From positions 2,914,001-2,978,000 of the forward strand of contig OZ024840.1 in the NCBI GenBank assembly GCA_964017145.1: DNA of 64,000 bases, given 5' to 3'. The stretch is from Agrocybe praecox (Eukaryota > Basidiomycota > Agaricomycetes > Agaricales > Agrocybaceae). The notes under the pieces were generated by a model. That model was given only the letters and a program-made list of their open reading frames with translations. It did no database searches and was not told the DNA's origin. Shown one piece after another: positions 1-10,475 of this stretch. Within the stretch, counting starts at the first letter, position 1. The number at the start of each line of letters is the position of its first letter. Both the position numbers and the translations under genes were made by a program.

Positions 1-181
1 CTGGCGCAGGCTGTGCACTGGGAATTCGGCGATTCTTGTTTTTGAGGGTCGGATGACCCGGCGGTGCAGAAGAAGCCCATGCAGGCTCGCCAGAAACAAA
101 ATAAGGATTCAAATAAGGGTCAGCTGAGAAAGCAGGATCTGAGAGTAACGAAGGCGGCACAATTGATTTTACAGAATACAT
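1..181 (-). CDS. Partial hypothetical protein (N-terminus only)
   Basis: An open reading frame starts with ATG at 181 on the minus strand and stays open to the left edge of the window (60 codons). It reads MYSVKSIVPPSLLSDPAF followed by a Pro/Ser/Ala-rich stretch. I recognise no domain. The upstream 180 bp (182-363) separate it from the stop of the next minus-strand gene. The start is simply the first ATG in frame; the rest of the gene lies outside the window. It could be a first exon or, less likely, a chance ORF. Confidence 0.45.
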   Translation of the reverse strand, partial: MYSVKSIVPPSLLSDPAFSADPYLNPYFVSGEPAWASSAPPGHPTLKNKNRRIPSAQPAP

Positions 182-363
182 CGAATGGGAAAAGACAAAG
201 AATAGAATAGAAACCTGCAGCCACCTATAAAAAGGTCGCACCATCCATCCATGCCTAACAAACGCCTCGATGCCTTTATCACTCAAAATCAAGTCTTTTA
301 CTACATATACGTAAAATTGCACTGCTGATTGCCCCAATTATACCCCATCGAATGTTTCCTTCC

Positions 364-2364
364 TCAAACCAGCCGTCGCGCCGGGATGCCTTTATTTATG
401 CCAATAGCCCCCCCAATTCTGCTTGCAGGAGCAGGCAGCTTTGATCCAGCTGCCCGGGCGATGGGTTTGGGAATGGCTGTGGTAGGTCCAATCGTCGCAT
501 ATTTCACAGGTTGCTTCAAGCCGCTAATAGTTTGCGCAGGCGGTTTGGCTACCAAATTTGGGCCTTTCTCTGTGGGAAGAGCCCCTACGACTACTCGTCG
601 CGGCCCGTTAGTCGCAGACGATGCTTTTGCCTGTTCAAGATGCGCAGTTGCTCTCGAACTGGCATTCGACGCAAGTTTAGGGCCTTCGGAAATTAATACC
701 CGTCTTGGGCCATCTCCTCCTAGCACAGGGCCATTTGTGTGCGATTGAGTAGGAACAGCTCTTCTTGATCCAGGATGGGATACACCAGATTGCTTATCCG
801 CAGTAAACGAAGTTGCCATCGGAGAGCTTGGGGCATTTGAACGTGAGTTTGTTGAATGTGCGGTCGAAATATTAGACGTCCTTCTAGAAGATGTAATTGC
901 TATAGGACGCGTAAGCACTCGGGATCGCTTCACGATTTTCAAAGCAGGAATGGGAACAGGGTACGCCAACGAGCCTGGAGTGGATACAGGGCTTGTCTCT
1001 TTAGTACTGTTGGCCGGTATCAACTCGACGGAATCAGGCACTTCCGTTGTTCCTGAATCCACTGAGGTAGAAGAGAAAGTTCGCGCATGATTAATCCGGC
1101 TTTGATTTTTCTCTTTCGATTTGAAATGTTGCTCTATGGTAGGTGACACTATATACAATTAAAAGATGTCCAAGAATATTATAGGCGCGTAGAGAAATTA
1201 CTCACATATTGAAGGACTAGAAGGGGAAGAGTACTGAAGTTCCACAGTGTTCCGGAGTCCAGGTGAGTGATATCCGCCCAGCTGAGGCGGACTAAAAGTT
1301 CCATGGTGTCGCGATTCTCTGGAAAATCCAGGAATTGAAGGCGCAGGGGCAAAATCATCATCTCCAAAACTGTTGTCTATTGCAGAGATATTCATGAAAG
1401 AATCTGCGCCGTTCTTGATATCGAAAAAAGACATCTTTTCATTCAATAAATCGAACGAAGAATCCGAAGAATTCATATGCATCTGAAAAGACGATTGCAA
1501 ATCCACAGAGAGTCGACTCATATTGTCCTTAGAGATCTGATTCGGCCGTAGTCTAGGTTGTATATCAGAAGGAGATAAAGATGGGCCAAACGATGACCTA
1601 GGAGATGAGGATGAGGTGGAGAGAGGAATTGAAGTGTCTGCAATTAACGCGCCACTTGGTACTGGCAAGTTTAGCGTACACATAGATGAGCCTAGAGCTT
1701 CAGGTGGAGACCCTGTCGCGTTTTGTGTACTGGACTCATCCAAAAAAACGTTGATGAGAGGAGGAGAACGAGGTGTTTGCGACGAGCTCTCCGTACATTT
1801 ATCTGCAACTTTAGGCAGGATGGAGAGAGGAGGAGGAGTAGATGGGTGGGATTGGGCATTATCTGCACGAGCAAGTGAAGATACAACTCTTCTATGAGAT
1901 TTCTTACGTGCCATGGGTGTTGCTTCATCTGTAAAGCATATTTCTGCTAATGGGGTGCGCGGTGGTGTTTGAACAGCTTTAGGTGATGAAACGGTTGATT
2001 TGGGTGTGGTGAGTTTCGTAAAGTGTCGACCGGACCATTTAGGAGTCGCAGCCTTAGCCATGTCGCGGAACGTTAAAGTGTCGTTGTCGTTGTCATCTGC
2101 GATGTTGAGATCTAATTCTTCTAATTCTTCTTCGTCAGCCAAAAGTTCATGCATATCGGGTTCATCAATGGTCATGTCGCCCACGTCGATAAGTCGGCGC
2201 TTGAAGGTTGGTTGTACAAAAGGTTGGTGTGTTTTGCGAAAACCTGGGGGGAAGAAGAAAGAGAAATCGCCTGCATTGTTCTCCTTGTCATCGCTTGAAT
2301 ATGGTGAACCGGCCAAGGGGTCAAAAAGCGAGAGGACGCTATGGCGAGGGCGCCTGGGATCCAT
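364..2364 (-). CDS. Ser/Thr/Pro-rich hypothetical protein
   Basis: Two exons, 2364-1206 and 1148-364, joined across a 57-nt intron (gtgagt...tatag at 1205-1149); the join keeps phase (T|TG) and gives 647 residues. The protein begins MDPRRPRHSVLSLFDPLAG and is mostly low-complexity Ser/Thr/Pro sequence, with an acidic patch around residues 75-95 (DEEELEELDLN) and a basic C-terminus carrying GPRRVLISEGPK and GPRRVVVGALP. No catalytic or named domain is visible. An upstream in-frame ATG at 2409 would add 15 residues; I prefer 2364 because the MDPRRP start is followed at once by the ordered-looking segment. It is divergent from Sld2, 153 bp apart. Function unknown; probably a disordered nuclear or cytoskeletal regulator, but that is a guess. 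Confidence 0.75.
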
Positions 2365-2517
2365 TAGGCATAAAAACGAACTGTAATGGAACACTGCTTT
2401 AAAGTTCAACTTGACGAAACGTTCCTTTGTTTGGTCGTGTGTACGTGTTTTTCGAGGTCATGAGGCCGTCGCGTTCAATTGATGACCACTGCCTAACCAC
2501 TAACCATCACCTCTACT

Positions 2518-4204
2518 ATGGCCGACCTAGCCACAGTCCGAAGCGAGATTAAAGCTTGGGAGAGGTCTTTCAAAGAATCAAATGGCAAGATTCCTACAGT
2601 CGATGATATCAAACAAAATCCAGCCATCGGTTAGTTATTACCCGTCATTTCCATTTCCCCCCTGCATACTCATCATAGTCTCTTGAACTATAGCCAACAA
2701 GTATAAGCTTTATAAGAAACTTTCCAAGGCAGCAGCCTCTTCAAATTTAACCCAAACAATCAAAGCTGCTTCCCCTCCATCCACGCCTCCTCGAACGTCG
2801 CGTCTCAAAGATCCAACTTCACTGTTGCTTTCAAAGTCGCGCTCTGTACAACCTTCGGTACCATTGGCAGCTTTCAATCCGTTCTCACCGCAGAAGAAGA
2901 AAGGAAAAGAGAAAGAAAAGGCCGACTATGACAAGATCCATGAGTCACAATCCAATCCATCGGCTTTGTTCCCATCTACCCAAGCGTCCTCGTCCTCGTC
3001 TCTATCCTTGAACCAGTTACCTGCGCCAGGGAGTGCTGTTTCACGTGCACGCAAGAGACTTCGAGGAGAGCCTGTCTCACCTTCTCCCAACAAGGACAAG
3101 CGAAGACGTGTCGCGTCGCAGACAAGCCTGCCGTTTCCTCGTCTGAACTTGAGTACACCGAGCAGTGATGAGGCGGAGGATGACTTGATGGAAGGAGAAG
3201 GAGACTCTTCCTTCGTAGGCGATTCGCCTATGAAGCTTCCTACTGCTGGTAAATCATATACACAACTTTTCGAAGAAAAACCAATATCAGTGGACCTCTT
3301 TGGAGCCAAAGCAAAACCTGTAGCGGCCAAACAAGATCATCAAAGTCTACGTAATAAAAGTAACAGAAGCTTGGGTATTAACGGTCTTCCTAAACCTGCG
3401 GCACGACGCCCAAGCTCTTCCAACCAAACCCCAGGCAATTCTTCTACCAGCGATTTAGAAAGGATAAACTTCAAATCGAACTTGCCGTCACGATTAAATG
3501 ATAAGGACGCCAGTTCATCTGAGGCTTCGAGTGCACGCTCGTCGGGTAAACGTGTTTTCTCAGATGAAGACAATGAAAATGAAGCGCCTAAAGCAAGGCC
3601 TAAATCACCTCTCATCCCACCATCACCCCCACCTCCAGACACCAGCTCGTCATTCAATCGAACAGGAAAGATTAAAACAAAGACCTTGGATGGTGGAGGC
3701 AGAAAGAAGGTCAAGGTGGACGAGGCACGAGTCGAGAGTGGCAGTGAGGATGCAGAATTGCGCGAGCCCCCAACGAAACTGAAAATCGTTAAGCGAAGAG
3801 ACATGCGGCGACGGCAAGCAACCACGAAGGGAAATGAAGATGAAGATGCTGTTTTATCTGACCCTGATCCCATTTTTGGATATGCACGTTTTGCGGGGCC
3901 TCATGTTTCCTCTCATCAGCCTGTCGACGCAGATGAAGGGACTGTGGAAATTGACCTTCCTGATGAACTTCGGCGTGTATTAGCTTTGGAAACTGCGGCA
4001 TCCAAAGGAAACGCTTCGGAAGAGAAGCGGATACTGCAGGGTCTACTTTATGGTCGTCGCGCCCATCACTACGATCCTCACAAAGGCGGCGAGATATGGG
4101 ACGTGGGCGAAGATTATAACGTCGACGAGAACAATACAGCCAATACTGAAGACGAGGAAGATTGGGAAGGAGAGCCAATACCATGGGAAGCTGGAGAGCT
4201 ATAG
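2518..4204 (+). CDS. SLD2: DNA replication regulator Sld2
   Basis: Exons 2518-2629 and 2694-4204 (64-nt intron, gttagt...tatag), 540 residues. The N-terminus, with VRSEIKAWERSFK, then IPTVDDIKQNP and YKLYKKLSK, is the signature of the Sld2/RecQL4-N family: the replication initiation factor that, once phosphorylated by CDK, binds Dpb11 and helps load Cdc45 and GINS at origins. The middle is disordered and carries S-P-x-K sites (SPQK near residue 102, SPNK, SPMK) that fit CDK control. A basic cluster (KLKIVKRRDMRRRQ) sits in the second half. There is no helicase domain, as expected for a fungal Sld2. It is divergent from the gene on the left; the 153-bp gap contains GTCGCG but no full ACGCGT box. 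Confidence 0.9.
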
Positions 4205-4653
4205 AGATGGCGCATGGACAAAGTATGTAATCACCTACCTGAATGTTTATCTCAACCTGTCTCCACATAGAGGTAGAAATGTAATATTGCTTAATTATTT
4301 CCGCGTTTCGGTCAATGTCGGCATTTCTGAGCTCAAGCCGACCTCCCGTTATGGCCGTATGGACCTGGACATCGACCTAGAATTCTGTTTGATTATGCTA
4401 ATCACATTGCTGGTGATTAGAATTGCTTGTATCAGACAAGATATCCAACCTTTGTCTAGCCTCGTTCAAAGGGCATGGTCAATCGTCAACTGGAAACGAG
4501 CTCAATGAACGTCTGCCTACTCGTGTACTTGACACCGATCATTTGGGAACACTGCATCTAATACAACAGGAAACCTTCATACACTGACGGGGGAAAGCAT
4601 GTTTTCCGCGCAGTCTCGACTTTAAGTACCTGCTCTTCGTTGAAGATACAGCT
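4205..4653. other. Intergenic region between SLD2 and the F-box gene
   Basis: About 450 bp with no supportable gene. It must hold the SLD2 3' UTR and the F-box gene promoter. An open frame crossing from inside SLD2 to 4508 has no start of its own outside SLD2 and no recognisable product. I see no repeat or tRNA. Confidence 0.6.
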
Positions 4654-7144
4654 ATGTCCCAAACCTCCCTGCTCGATAACACACTTGATACTCTTCGTCG
4701 ACACACTAACTATCGTGACGGCTTTCGATTATTTCCCTCCACTTCCAAAGAAAGTTTGAAGACTAGCAAAAAGAAGTCTTCGTCCTATAAGCCATACGCG
4801 GTTTACGAGCAAACGATGTTTCCAATCATCTTCAAAGATGCCGATGCCACAAACAAGTTGCTGGAGGCTATCTATGAATCTCCGAATGGAAGACGTTCGC
4901 TGTCGAGACTCGCCCGTACATGCCGCGCATTTTCGGGACCAGCTCTGGATATTTTGTGGAGAGACCTCGACTCCATTTTGCCTATTGTCGGTTTGTTCCC
5001 CAACAATTTGTTGAAGAAATCCCGGAAACCGGGCCTTGGACTCGTACGTCTCGCATTTTTTGCAACTTCGAATGCCGTTTGACAAGTGTCTCGTCTCGTC
5101 CCTTCAGAGTCGTTTGCCCCGCGATGAAGATTGGGCTGCTATCGTGAAATACAGCGAACGGATTCACCGTATCACGTATGACGAAACTGCCAATAACTTC
5201 AACCCCGCCATCTTCTCTGTCTTCGAAGAGTGCCGCCCTCAGAACATGACTCATGTTCTGCCTCGTTTGCAGGAGTTGACCTGGAAAGTTGAAACCTCCC
5301 CAGCGCTGGACCGCTGCATGACCTTTATCAACCCTCAACTCCAGGTTCTCAACCTCGAAATCGGGAACAAGATGCCAAGAATCAACGAGTTCCTTACGAG
5401 TGTCTCTAACCGCACGACGCTCAAGGGCTTCTCTTTTGTGTCTCCTACCAACTTGCCAGATAATTTTACCGATTTGTTATCTCATCAAATTAGTCTCGAG
5501 AAGATCGTCCTTGTTGCGCCTGGGGCATTGGCACCGAGAGTTGGTAGATGGATCGCATCCCTCCCAGAATTGAAACAACTCCAAATGGATCTGACTGGGA
5601 GGGCGCCGATCGCCGTCGAAGGCTTTTTCGACGAGCTGCGTCCTCGCTCTGGAGATTCCACTCCAAGCTCCATTGGTTCTAGGGACAGCGGTGTCTTCTC
5701 TGGTGAGGAACTCGACTTCACAGAGATTCGTAAATCCGCTCTCCGACTCACAGGGGATTATTCGTCGAAAGGTTCCTTTTCCAAGTTAAGGAAGTTGCAC
5801 CTTACCGGAGAAGTCGCCAACATGGCCGTCTTCCTCAAACATATCGACAGCGATCTAGTCCACTTGGAATTTGTCATCGAAGATCCCCCCGACAATGCAG
5901 ATTGGCACGACCTTTCTGAATTGATGTGCGAGCGGTTCGCAGATACCATCCAATCTCTTCGTATCTCTGCTACAGCGTCCTCTAAGTTCGCTGATCTTGT
6001 TCGCTCAACTTCTAGAGCAGAACCGCCTTCTGGCAGACTATCCATGGAAAGGTTCACCGGCTTGTCGAACCTCATCCGCCTTGACATTGACCTTCCGGAA
6101 TCAATCGTGTTCACCCCAGCAGACATTGAATGTCTCGCAAAGGCTTGTCCCAATCTTGAATCCCTGAAATTGTGTCCTACATCGCGGTTCCCACCTCCCC
6201 ACAGTCCAAAACTTACCCTCGAAACTCTTGCCCGGCTAACAACGCAATGCAAACGTCTGCACACTCTGGCAGTGGTGTTCAACGCCGGCCCATGTAGCGA
6301 AGAGCTTCTGAAGTCGCAGGATGTAATATCTCCCTCGCTTTTGAGGCTCCATGTTGGCCATTCATGGGCGAACGATCCCTTACAGATATCGATTCTTCTC
6401 AGCCATCTCATGCCCAAGCTCGAAATGCTCAAATGGTTCCAAGAAAAGAACAGGGCAGGCTTCAACGAAGTCCACGCAAAGAATTGGCAAACGATATCGG
6501 AAACCCTCCCTCATCTACAATCTCTGCGTTCCATTGAGAAGTCTTTCATGCCCGCTCCTCCTGTCCCATCGCGAAAGGTCGAAAGGGCTGAAAAGGGAGT
6601 TGATGCGACTGTTACTACAGCCAGCCGCAGTGTTCAGGCTCGCGTTTCTACTTCTGAAATGGCCATCCAAATATCCCCAGTCATGGAGGATCGTGCAGTG
6701 GAAGCCATAGTCGAGCTCTGTGACATGTCTATTGATGCTACCCCATCCGTGGAGAGCATCGGCGTTGAAGCAAAGCCTCACACGGTATCGACGGGTGTTT
6801 CTGCTGCTGTAATTGCTGCAACCAACGGAGATCTCGGCTTTTCTCCCAAATCGCAACCTACATACTCTCTGCTTGGCAAGCCCTTATCAAACATCTTCAT
6901 CTTCTCTTCCCTTTTCAATCTCCTTACCTTCGCATACCGTTACGCCTTTCTACCCATTTCCTTCACTTCTCGCATTGTGCATCTAGCTCTAGCACGCTTC
7001 CAGAAAAGAGGCCAAGATACCCAAAATGTGAATGTGCTTTTGAAGCCAGCTTCTGACAACCACACGTCAACCTCGGTGGGCGAATCAAGTGATTCCATTC
7101 CTTTGCAAAATCATGTCGCACCTTCGAGACAAGTCCGTCAATGA
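4654..7144 (+). CDS. F-box protein with LRR-like body
   Basis: Exons 4654-5043 and 5108-7144 (64-nt intron gtacgt...cttcag), 808 residues. The join gives the usual agaric order: an F-box-like segment around residues 70-115 (RRSLSRLARTCRAF, then ALDILWRDLDS), followed by RLPRDEDWAAI and a long series of irregular leucine-rich units. F-box proteins recruit substrates to SCF ubiquitin ligases through Skp1; the LRR-like part would be the substrate reader. Odd: near residues 725-760 there is a strongly hydrophobic stretch (NIFIFSSLFNLLTFAYRYAF) that could be membrane-associated. The family is greatly expanded in Agaricomycetes, so the substrate cannot be inferred. Confidence 0.85.
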
Positions 7145-7447
7145 ATGATTATTTGTTGTCAGGAGATCGCTTACTTATAGTATGTACTTATGATCTATCA
7201 GATAAACAACTCTATGAACAGTATGAATACCTATGCTTATGCTTATGACGATAAAATACATGCAATTCATTTTTTCTCCCCAATGACGACGACCAGAAGA
7301 GCACTTTCAGATTTTGACAATGATATCGGCCCGGGGATCAATCTGAGCACGTGGGCTAAATCGCTGCAAACAGACTGCAACAACGCCGCGACGCGTCACC
7401 GAGCTTGGAATCAAGAAACATTTAATACACCTACTTGGAAATACATC
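7145..7447. promoter_or_regulatory. Intergenic region / RPN5 promoter with CACGTG
   Basis: About 300 bp between the F-box gene and RPN5. A palindromic CACGTG (E-box type) lies at 7348-7353, about 95 bp upstream of the RPN5 start. No PACE-type proteasome element was seen. Upstream in-frame codons from 7190 continue into RPN5, but homology begins only after the ATG at 7448. Confidence 0.35.
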
Positions 7448-9225
7448 ATGTCTGACAACCGAAAGCAAGAGAAGGACTACACCAAAGAGGTCGATGCTCT
7501 TCTTCCGGAGGCAGAAACGCTGATCAAGGTATTTCCGTGATTTTTCTTTATAACTTGCTCACTTACCCCGTTATTTAGTCAGGTAAATTACAAGAGGGAC
7601 TGGATAAAATATTTGCGCTCGAGAAACAGACAAGAAATGTAAGCAGTTGCATGTAATATCCGTCTCGATAAGCTGACTGGTCTACCAGGCTGCCGATCTT
7701 GCTTCAACCACCCGACTTGCGAAAGCTGCTGTTCAGCATTGCTACAATGCGAAGGACTATACCCTCTTGAACTCTACGATCAGCACTCTAAGCAAGAAGC
7801 ACGGCCAACTTAAAGGTCCAATCCAAACAATCGTTGAGCTTTCTATCACATGGCTCCCTGAAATAGAGAAGGCACAGGGTACCGAGAGATGGCTAGAACT
7901 AGTGGAAACCTTGCGTGGTGTTACAGAGGGCAAAGTTAGTGTGTTCTTCCTATCACCCTAGTAGGCTAATTCACCATTATTTAGATTTTCCTGGAAACAC
8001 CTAGAGCACGGGTAACACTTGCTCTTGCACTATATCATGAGGGGCTTTCAAAAAGCGAGAAGTCCAAGGACCCAAAGGAATCTTTGCAGACAGCCTCAGA
8101 TCTACTCTCGGAACTGCAAGTCGAGACATATTCTTCCATGGAACGAAGGGAAAAGACCGAATTTATTCTTGAACAAATGCGACTGCTTGTGGCTGTAGCC
8201 AAATTGAAAGATGCCGCTGTGGAGAAGAAGGAAGGCAAGGAATCTCTGAGCGGAGGGGAAGCAGAGTGGGTGAAGGTTCGCGTTGGTGGCAGGAAAGTCA
8301 ACGAAGAATTCTTGAAGGAAGAGATAAACCATGTTCGTTTTCGTCGTCTTGCTACCTATGGGTCCTTAAGCTGACCTATACCAAGGATATCAAATTGAAA
8401 TATTATGATCTGATGATCCAACATGCTCTTCATTACGACTCGTATCTGGATGTTGCGAAGTACTATCACAAGATATGGGAAACCCCTACCATTAAGGAAG
8501 ATGAAAATGACAAAGGAAAACAGGTATAATATCTGATAAGTAAATTTGGCATCATATACTGACAAAGTATTGGCAGGTTCTTGAACACATCGTATACTAC
8601 ATCGTCCTTGCACCACATAGCAATGAGCAGTCGGATATGCTGCATCATCTGAATGCCGACCCCGCTCTATCGAAGCTAAAACTCCACCAGTGTGTACATT
8701 ACAGATTGCCATTTACATTTGCTAATGATTGTTTTTAAGTAACCTGGTGAAATGCTTCGCGAAGACCGAACTCATGAGATGGCCAGGCATTGAAAGCCTG
8801 TACGGAGCTCTCAGGAAAACTCCAGTCTTCACCTCTGACAAACGATGGGAGGATTTCCACACTCGTGTCGTTGAACATGTGCGTGTAGTAAAATCCACAA
8901 TTTCTGTTGCGATTTCTGATTGCCTTGATAGAACATTCGCGTCGTCGCTCAATATTATACGCGAATCACACTGACGCGTCTGACTGCTTTATTGGACCTT
9001 ACGCCAAAGGAAACCGAGCAAACTTTGGCAAGACTTGTCGTTTCCGGTACAATATGGGCAAAGATAGATCGACCCGCTGGCATCGTCAGTTTCACAAGCA
9101 AACGAAATGCAGAAGACGTTATGAATGACTGGAGTTCAGACATGCAGAAATTATTAGGGCTCGTAGAGAAAACTTGGATGGGGATGAACGCTGCCCAAGC
9201 AGCTCAGTCGCGTGTAAAATCTTGA
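7448..9225 (+). CDS. RPN5: 26S proteasome regulatory subunit Rpn5 (PSMD12)
   Basis: Eight exons: 7448-7528, 7579-7638, 7689-7934, 7985-8332, 8386-8523, 8577-8689, 8740-8878 and 8932-9225; 472 residues. Rpn5 is a PCI-domain subunit of the proteasome lid. Diagnostic segments in order are EGLDKIFALEKQTRN, VTEGKIFLETPRAR, LQVETYSSMERREK, EFILEQMRLLVA, KLKYYDLMIQ, YYIVLAPHSNEQSD and the C-terminal PCI winged helix (RVVEHNIRVVAQYYTRITLT). It is about 15-30 residues longer than animal and yeast relatives because of a Lys/Glu/Gly-rich insertion near residues 210-232. The exon 4/5 junction is the least certain: I chose the acceptor at 8385, 12 nt after a ctgac branch site, which restores KLKYY. Convergent with mS23. 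Confidence 0.93.
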
Positions 9226-9336
9226 ACCTACTTTTGTCCGTTGTATTATATGTATAGTGTTTAATGTTTTCGAGACTTTGGATGAACTCATGATCTTTGA
9301 CATGCCATAAACATTAATATTAGGTAGCAATTGCTT

Positions 9337-10237
9337 CTATGCTGCTGGTTGGGCGGGTTGCGAGACTTTCCGAGTGCCTAAAGGCAATTCTTTGAGATTC
9401 ATGTGGTCTTTCGGTTTTTTGGAGGCTGCCGTTTCTTCCACTGTTGTGACGGCGGGCATATAGTCTGGTCTGACGCCTTCTTGCCACAACCTAACATATT
9501 GTTCGCCCTTAGTCCACTGATCCGCACCGTGATGTCTGTCTACAATCGCTTTCCAACGTTTCCTCGCGGCAAGGGCACCTTCATCTTGTTCTTCTTTCCT
9601 GTCCCAACTGGCAAGAGACTGCTTGTGCCGTTCGAAGGTCCGCGAAGCTTCACTAGGCCCGAATACAGAACCTAGTTGTTCAGCCTCCATGGCAGCAAAG
9701 GTGGTAGCAATATGATGCTCTGAGCGCAACGCTCGGAATTGAGCTACAGCCCGAGCATAAGCATCGCTTAACGACAATTTGTGGTATTGGTAGAGATTGA
9801 GGGTAAACCGTACGGCACTAGAAAAAATTAAGTAACAATCAAGAGTATGATAAAGAAGGTATTTACTCCTCAGGTGTTGGGTTGCGGCCCCTTTGTCCCA
9901 ATCTTGTCCAGTTCTCGCCGGTAATGGGGTGAGGATCCTCTATCCGGTCAGTTTCGATTAGTGTTGACGGTCGAAACCCTTCGAAAGGATGGTCAATAAA
10001 GAATTGACGGCGGATATCATCCTCTAGGTAGTATATAGGCAAGGGACGCGTAGAGTGCGCACGAAGTTTTCCAGGTTTCTTGTCGTAGGCTGTTCTTGGA
10101 GGGGGTGCTTTTGGAGGAAGAGTGAGCGGGGGGTGGTCGAGAACGGCTTGGTACCAGACTGGCTCTTTTTGAATGAAGTTGGCGCGCAAGAGTCGAGAGA
10201 CTTGCTGGTGAACCTGTGAAGCAAATCTGCGACCCAT
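9337..10237 (-). CDS. RSM25: Mitochondrial small ribosomal subunit protein mS23 (Rsm25 / MRP-S25)
   Basis: Exons 10237-9867 and 9817-9337 (49-nt intron), 283 residues. The N-terminal half with RRFASQVHQQVSRLLR, EPVWYQAVLDHPP and the TRPLPIYYLEDDIRRQFF stretch, followed by DEHP-like ITGENWTRLGQRGRNP and VAQFRALRSEHHIA, matches the fungal mS23/Rsm25 family of the mitoribosomal small subunit. The start at MGRR is that of the family, and its basic N-terminus can serve as targeting signal. The split codon GA|T restores the expected PEED junction. Its stop lies 111 bp from the convergent RPN5 stop. Confidence 0.9.
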
Positions 10238-10475
10238 TTTTGTAACGCGAAACAGAGAACGGAAAGTATCCTTGCTTGGCCAGCCGGCGCGTCAGCGAAA
10301 TTTGGATCAATTCCCCTGTTCCAAACACAATCAAACACATGTATTTATATTACGATTCACGAACCAATTACGTTGAACTTTGAAGTAACGAATTAACACC
10401 ATAAATTCGACTAATAACTTGCTAACAACAGTGCGGTCTCAAGTAACTAGCAAATATAATTACTAGGAGCAGATC

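Noticed and set aside
364..1158. Treating 364-1158 as a separate gene
   Set aside because: The start ATG at 1158 lies inside a GT-AG intron; the frame joins in phase to the 1206-2364 exon.
4050..4508. Frame overlapping the SLD2 3' end and downstream region
   Set aside because: Begins inside SLD2 in another frame and shows no family features.
8333..8370. 38-nt intron in RPN5 ending at the earlier cttaag
   Set aside because: Too short, and it would include the ctgac branch site in the exon; the acceptor at 8385 fits better.
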